Part shown: positions 60,010 through 64,000 of the stretch, one piece after another
Layout: the number at the start of each line of letters is the position of its first letter
Numbering within the stretch: position 1 is the stretch's first letter
Origin: Cymbomonas tetramitiformis
Lineage: Eukaryota; Chlorophyta; Pyramimonadophyceae; Pyramimonadales; Pyramimonadaceae
Length of the DNA stretch: 64,000 nucleotides
NCBI GenBank assembly: GCA_001247695.2
Contig: LGRX02024691.1
Span: 37,336-101,335, forward strand
Reading direction: 5' to 3'
The notes under the pieces: generated by a model
What the model was told of the DNA's origin: nothing
The model's input: only the letters and a program-made list of their open reading frames with translations
Database searches by the model: none
Position numbers and translations under genes: made by a program

Positions 60010-61664
60010 TTCGGATCCAAGGGAAGGGCGTGGGCACTCGTGATGCCCACTCGATATGCCTCGCATGCCTCCTCGTAGGGCTTGAACACCACGATGCGAC
60101 CTCCTGATCTCCCGCCTCGGATGCTACGTGAACCCCCACGATTACCTCGCCTCGTAGGTGCTGAGCCTCGCATGCCCCGGGCACCACGCTTCCTACTCGC
60201 CTCCCGCGATCGCTGCATATGCCTCCGCTTCTTGGCGCGCCGCCGAGAAGGGTGCGCTTCCCGCTCCCCAGCGACGCCACTAGGTGGCCGTATGCGCTCC
60301 AGTGGCTGAGTCTCGGGTGTCTGTCGCGCGCGGTGCCCAAGCTTTACGTCGGTGGTACCACTGTGTGGCAGCCGCGCGCACTCTGTGGGCGGCGCCTTCG
60401 CTGTGCCGGTGTGTGGCATTCGCGCGTGCTCTCTGGTGGGTGGCAGCCGCACACATTCTCTGGACGGCGTCTTAGTCATGCTCCGCTCTGCACTTGATGA
60501 CGCTGGAAGCTGTACGCTACACGCCAGTTGCGGCTCGTCGAGTGCCGCCTGTTCCGAGCCCTGCGCTGGTGGGACTGGCAGTGACGCCCTACGCACCAGT
60601 CGCTGCCCATCGCGCTTTGGTGGCTCCGGGGGGCACCAACTACCACCCGCATAGAGGAGGCCCTCGTAAGTCCAAGTCATGCCCCACGCTGCCCGCTCCA
60701 CACCATGCATTGGTGGGGCAAGCAGCAGTGCGTCATGCGCCGGTCGCTGGGCATCGTGCTTCTGCGGCTCTGGGGGGCACCAACTACCGTCTGCATACAG
60801 GAGGTCCTGATAGGTCCATGCTATGTCGTGGTCGGCCTTGGGTGCCTGCGCGTCTTTGCAGAGCGTCGAGGCTTGCAAATCCACGCGGAGCGCTGGGCAC
60901 CGCGTGCTGAGCGCGAGGGGCATGGCCACGCGTGGGATGCGTGCTGCTAACTGTGCGTTATGTGACAACTGCTCTCGTTGTCGGTGTCGCGAGCTATCCG
61001 CCGCCGGCCCCGCGGCAGTAGCTGGTGGGGCTTGTCTTAACGACCCACTCGCCGCAAGCTCTGCACCGCGCGCTAGCCATACCCGCTGTCGTGAGCCATG
61101 CGTGGGATGCCGCAAGCCGCGTGCCGCCTCCGGCTCTGCTTCCCACTGTGTTGTTGGAGATCGCGAGCTGACTACCAGTGCTTGGCCTTGGCCATAGTAG
61201 TGCCGCGCCGCCGCTGGTGGCGCACTGTGACACGCCGCCGCTGGAAGCGCGAAGTGCCGCGCCGCCGCTGGTGGCGCACTATGCAGCGCCGCCGCGGACG
61301 CACCGAGCCGCACCGCCGCCTGTGGTGCACTGTGCTGCGCCTCGTGGACGTCTCGCGCAAACACAAAAGACCTATTCCTGGCATCCAGCACTGTATCTCG
61401 CAGCTCCTCCCCCCCCGCTGCCATGCCAGGATCCTGAAGCGCCATGTCGCCGAAGCTGCCAAGCGAGCACAAGCGAAGAGCCATAAGCTCAAGCTGCAAG
61501 TGCAATCCCGCTAACCCAGGAGCGCCAAACGTAGGTGGAGAAACACACAAATCAACCGAGGAAGATCCGCTAGCTTCCGCCGCAAGTGATAAAAGTACGA
61601 GAGAGAAGACGCAGAAGCCAGGCCCAACAGCCGATAACCAACTGCCGCGACCAAATTTCAGCAA
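59850..61664 (-). CDS. Element H long open frame, unknown
   Basis: Up to 604 residues are open on the minus strand, with no ATG at the extreme 5' end. The first internal Met lies near residue 60 (MALRLCSLGSFGDMALQD). It is Ala/Pro/His-rich (repeated HSAPPAAAR-type units), then shows two copies of WTY(Q/E)(D/G)LLYA(D/G)GSWCPPEP about 50 residues apart, a basic Arg-rich segment and an RG-rich stretch (RGNRGGSRSIRGGRSGGR). The final part runs into the 475-bp array. It could be a divergent gag; no zinc knuckle is seen. Composition bias makes the coding status uncertain. Confidence 0.4.
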   Translation of the reverse strand: MLKFGRGSWLSAVGPGFCVFSLVLLSLAAEASGSSSVDLCVSPPTFGAPGLAGLHLQLELMALRLCSLGSFGDMALQDPGMAAGGEELRDTVLDARNRSFVFARDVHEAQHSAPQAAVRLGASAAALHSAPPAAARHFALPAAACHSAPPAAARHYYGQGQALVVSSRSPTTQWEAEPEAARGLRHPTHGSRQRVWLARGAELAASGSLRQAPPATAAGPAADSSRHRQREQLSHNAQLAARIPRVAMPLALSTRCPALRVDLQASTLCKDAQAPKADHDIAWTYQDLLYADGSWCPPEPQKHDAQRPAHDALLLAPPMHGVERAAWGMTWTYEGLLYAGGSWCPPEPPKRDGQRLVRRASLPVPPAQGSEQAALDEPQLACSVQLPASSSAERSMTKTPSRECVRLPPTREHARMPHTGTAKAPPTECARLPHSGTTDVKLGHRARQTPETQPLERIRPPSGVAGEREAHPSRRRAKKRRHMQRSREASRKRGARGMRGSAPTRRGNRGGSRSIRGGRSGGRIVVFKPYEEACEAYRVGITSAHALPLDPKESVQAWTAFLLGGKRARRGWHTMTTASAPSAPPRGSRIDGRCLGPRDAQLPH

Positions 61665-61699
61665 AAGCTTCCCAGCGAACTCGAAGATTTAAGACGAAA

Positions 61700-62745
61700 A
61701 CAAATTGAGCAATTGGCCAACGACCGGCTCACGGAAGCCAAAGCAACGCCACAGTGCGACAACACCTAGGGTCAGCCACTAATAAGAACGCTGGAGCGTC
61801 GAATTGCAACAAAATCAGGAATTCCTCGCAAAGTCGGAGCAAATTTTCAGATTCCCCGCCATAAACTTGCCCCATCACGCATAGTCGCAAGGACAATCGA
61901 GGTCGCCCACGCTCGCAGCCACGAAACTGCAATCTCAAAGCTGCATCACGCAAGATAGCACGAAAGAAGAACGTCGCAAACCCATTCAATCGCCAAGCAC
62001 ATAGAGGCGAAGACTACATCGAACACTTCCAAAAACCAGGCACAGAATTCAAAAAGATTTAGCGGCGCATAGCTGCCAGCGAGTAAGACAAACTCGAAGT
62101 CGTGCAGTCGTTCCGGCGGAAATACGAAGCCAAGCGCTAGAGGTAGAATTCCAAACAATCTCAAACCAGGATCCAAGTAAAAATAAGAATTCTCGACACA
62201 ATTTGTACGGTAAATCCACGAGTCGCAGGCGCAAAACGCACGCAAAATTGCCAACGCAACGACATCAAAGTTTCAAAGTAGGCAGGTGTGCCTCACTGGC
62301 GTTCGCTAAGTCGAAAATTAATCATTGCCAAACAGCACGTCGAGCTGGAATTCGTCCGCACTCGTAAAAGTAACATGGGAGTTGGAAGTCGCTTCCCCTG
62401 CCTCGCGATATACACGACGAACTACCAGGTTCCATTACTGCATTTGTGGCACACTGTGCCACAGTAGGAGGCCTCGCACAGTAGCCCAAAATTCCAAAAC
62501 TCCAGATCAACGCGTTGAAGAGGAAATTCGCTTTTGCAAGCAAATAAAAGATAATTTACGTGGGTGCCACAGTCTGCGAGCCAATAAAAGCCGTAACTGA
62601 AGTCGCGTCAGGGAAGGCGTAACACACACTGGCAGATTTCAAATAACATTGAAGCCGAAGTCACGGTATAAAGTCGTTGGAAAAGTCATAACTCGAAAGT
62701 AAATTTTTTTTTTTTTTTGTGGAAGCGGTGGTGGTGGTGGTGGTG
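61700..62745 (-). other. Element H leader region without recognisable gene
   Basis: Purine-rich in the plus direction, with short open frames only. It ends in a T16-17 run (62705-62720) and a (GGT)n microsatellite (about 62727-62748) next to the primer site. Confidence 0.5.
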
Positions 62746-62749
62746 GTGC

Positions 62750-62769
62750 GTAGCACACTGATACCATTT
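62750..62769 (-). other. Primer-binding site of element H
   Basis: The minus strand reads AAATGGTATCAGTGTGC directly after the 5' LTR, an initiator tRNA-Met type site. Confidence 0.72.
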
Positions 62770-63290
62770 TGTAGGAGGCAGTACTAAACCCTCTACTTAA
62801 CAGTCACTGTGAAACTACTTGTGGATAAGATATAGTGCAAGGTTCTATATTATGCTCTATATCTTATTTAATGCTAACCAAACTATGCTGGTTCTTAGGA
62901 TCTATGTCCAGACTCAATGCATATTACTTGCATATAAGAATTAGGATTACATCTTTTGCCATGTCGGCTGTATTTACTCTTGGAAACTCAACTGTTTCTT
63001 TGGCCTTGGCCATTACTTATTCACTCAACTCCCTGAGTTAATCCTAGTCAGCATGGCCAAGTCCCATTAACCTATCAGATGCTTCTACTACAGTATCATG
63101 CAGTATGAGGTGTCAGTGCTTCACTATGACACCTTATTACACCGTACACTAGTACTGTGTACTCCCACTAAGGGGGTCTCTTCCTCAACAGGGGTCTCGG
63201 GCGCTAATATCGTAAGGCGCGTATGGCACTGCTAGCATGTATGACACTGCTGAGTCATCCGCGCATGACACACTATGTTGTCCTAGCACA
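62770..63290 (-). repeat. 5' LTR of element H
   Basis: Copy of 57085-57612; it begins TGTAGGAGGC and ends GTTGTCCTAGCACA. Confidence 0.92.
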
Positions 63291-64000
63291 CGTTAGGATT
63301 TATACAATTCTCAATAAATTTTCTCTACGAGTATAATTCCCGTGTATAATCACGCTTTCTAGTGGAGACCCTGTATTTTCGAAACACTTGACCGCGCTTC
63401 AAGTAAGCGGTGAAATAACCCCTTTGGGGCATTTTAAACCAGCGGCCTCTACGGTAAGTACCTTTTTACAAGATATATCACTTCTTTGAACACCTCTCTC
63501 CTCGTTTCACCTTTCCTCCAGCGGCCATCTTAGGACATACCCTTCGCGTCCTAACATGAAGGAAGCAAGATGTTGCGCGGTGGAAACCTTTAAGTAGCCT
63601 TGCAAATCGCAGGTTCGCAGCTTACCTCCCTTAATCTCGTCTTATTTTTTCACAGTATGTAAGCTTCACTTCCTCAGGCCCGAGATATAACGTTCGCGCA
63701 AAACACCTCTCCTTCTCGCAAAAGACCTCTCCGTCCAATAGACCTCGCCAACCACGGTATTTTTCAATGACATTACAGCAAACAATTTTTACCCAATTTA
63801 GACTTTACGTACTCAGGGGCTGAACTTACGCTTAACTTACGCCGAACTGACGCTATGCTGTCGTACATGTCATTATGCTGCATCTCTCATGTCTCAGTTC
63901 ATACTATCAGCCATACGCATGACCCGTCACACTCGAGATATCACAGCCGTCGTGCCCACCGGCACATTATTTCTAGCATTTCGCTTTTCACAAGGTGGGG
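63291..64000. other. Right edge of window, no recognisable gene
   Basis: Unique sequence with short open frames only. It may be the other part of the locus interrupted by element H, but the FLYWCH-finger ORF does not visibly resume here. Confidence 0.45.

Larger units (their letters stand above)
57085..63290 (-). mobile_element. Element H: non-autonomous LTR retrotransposon with a 475-bp internal array
   Basis: LTRs are 57085-57612 and 62770-63290 (TGTAGGAGGCAGTAC to TTGTCCTAGCACA), nearly identical. On the minus strand a polypurine tract borders the left LTR (complement of ACTCCCCCCCCCCTTCCC at 57613) and a primer site AAATGGTATCAGTGTGC follows the right LTR. The 5.2-kb internal region has no RT, protease or integrase motif, only a repeat array and one long open frame. 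No matching target duplication is seen (GGTAC against CGTTA). Confidence 0.88.

Overview
The window is nuclear DNA of a eukaryote. A split gene with nine recognisable coding exons, canonical GT-AG introns and matching intron phases lies at the left end. The rest is a dense nest of retrotransposons and one DNA transposon. The GC-rich, minisatellite-filled introns and an animal-like cryptochrome/(6-4) photolyase gene would fit a unicellular alga, perhaps a green alga of prasinophyte type. That placement is a low-confidence inference, because no marker gene fixes the taxon.

Layout. Positions 1-8123 (+) hold the 3' part of a cryptochrome/(6-4) photolyase family gene, with several minisatellites inside its introns. 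Positions 8570-28065 are a nested stack. A foldback element with inverted arms (8570-9030 and 27599-28065) received LTR element C (9036-27593, duplication ATAAA). C received the 13.5-kb Ty3/gypsy element A (9455-22925, duplication GAATT) in its left LTR, and the small gag-only LTR element D (23531-26848, duplication TATGC) in its body. Positions 28066-30880 show no gene. A damaged non-LTR retrotransposon lies at about 31320-36073 and ends in a TTA-repeat tail. Element B (36985-48820), a rearranged relative of A, is interrupted by an intact-ended hAT transposon (37900-43438, 8-bp duplication GGATATAC). Positions 48821-55783 hold parts of two further minus-strand LTR elements, F and G, and a tRNA-like gene. 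A FLYWCH-finger gene of unknown type (55928-57084) is cut by LTR element H (57085-63290), which carries a 475-bp tandem array. The last 710 bases show nothing recognisable.

The main discovery candidate is element A. One long pol frame encodes aspartic protease, reverse transcriptase, RNase H, a phage-Dam-like adenine-N6 methyltransferase (NPPY), integrase, a chromodomain and a viral/phage-type cytosine-C5 methyltransferase (SPPC, ENP). It therefore seems to carry both writers of DNA methylation plus a chromatin-targeting module. The cytosine methyltransferase recurs in B and in the different family G. The unrelated non-LTR element carries its own NPPF putative adenine methyltransferase in a second ORF that overlaps the first. 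The hAT element carries a chromodomain ahead of a BED finger. Three unrelated transposon classes in one window thus carry DNA-methyltransferase or chromodomain modules. This suggests that these parasites manage their own chromatin or methylation state, for self-silencing, self-protection or targeting. That functional reading is inference; the domain calls come from motifs read by eye.
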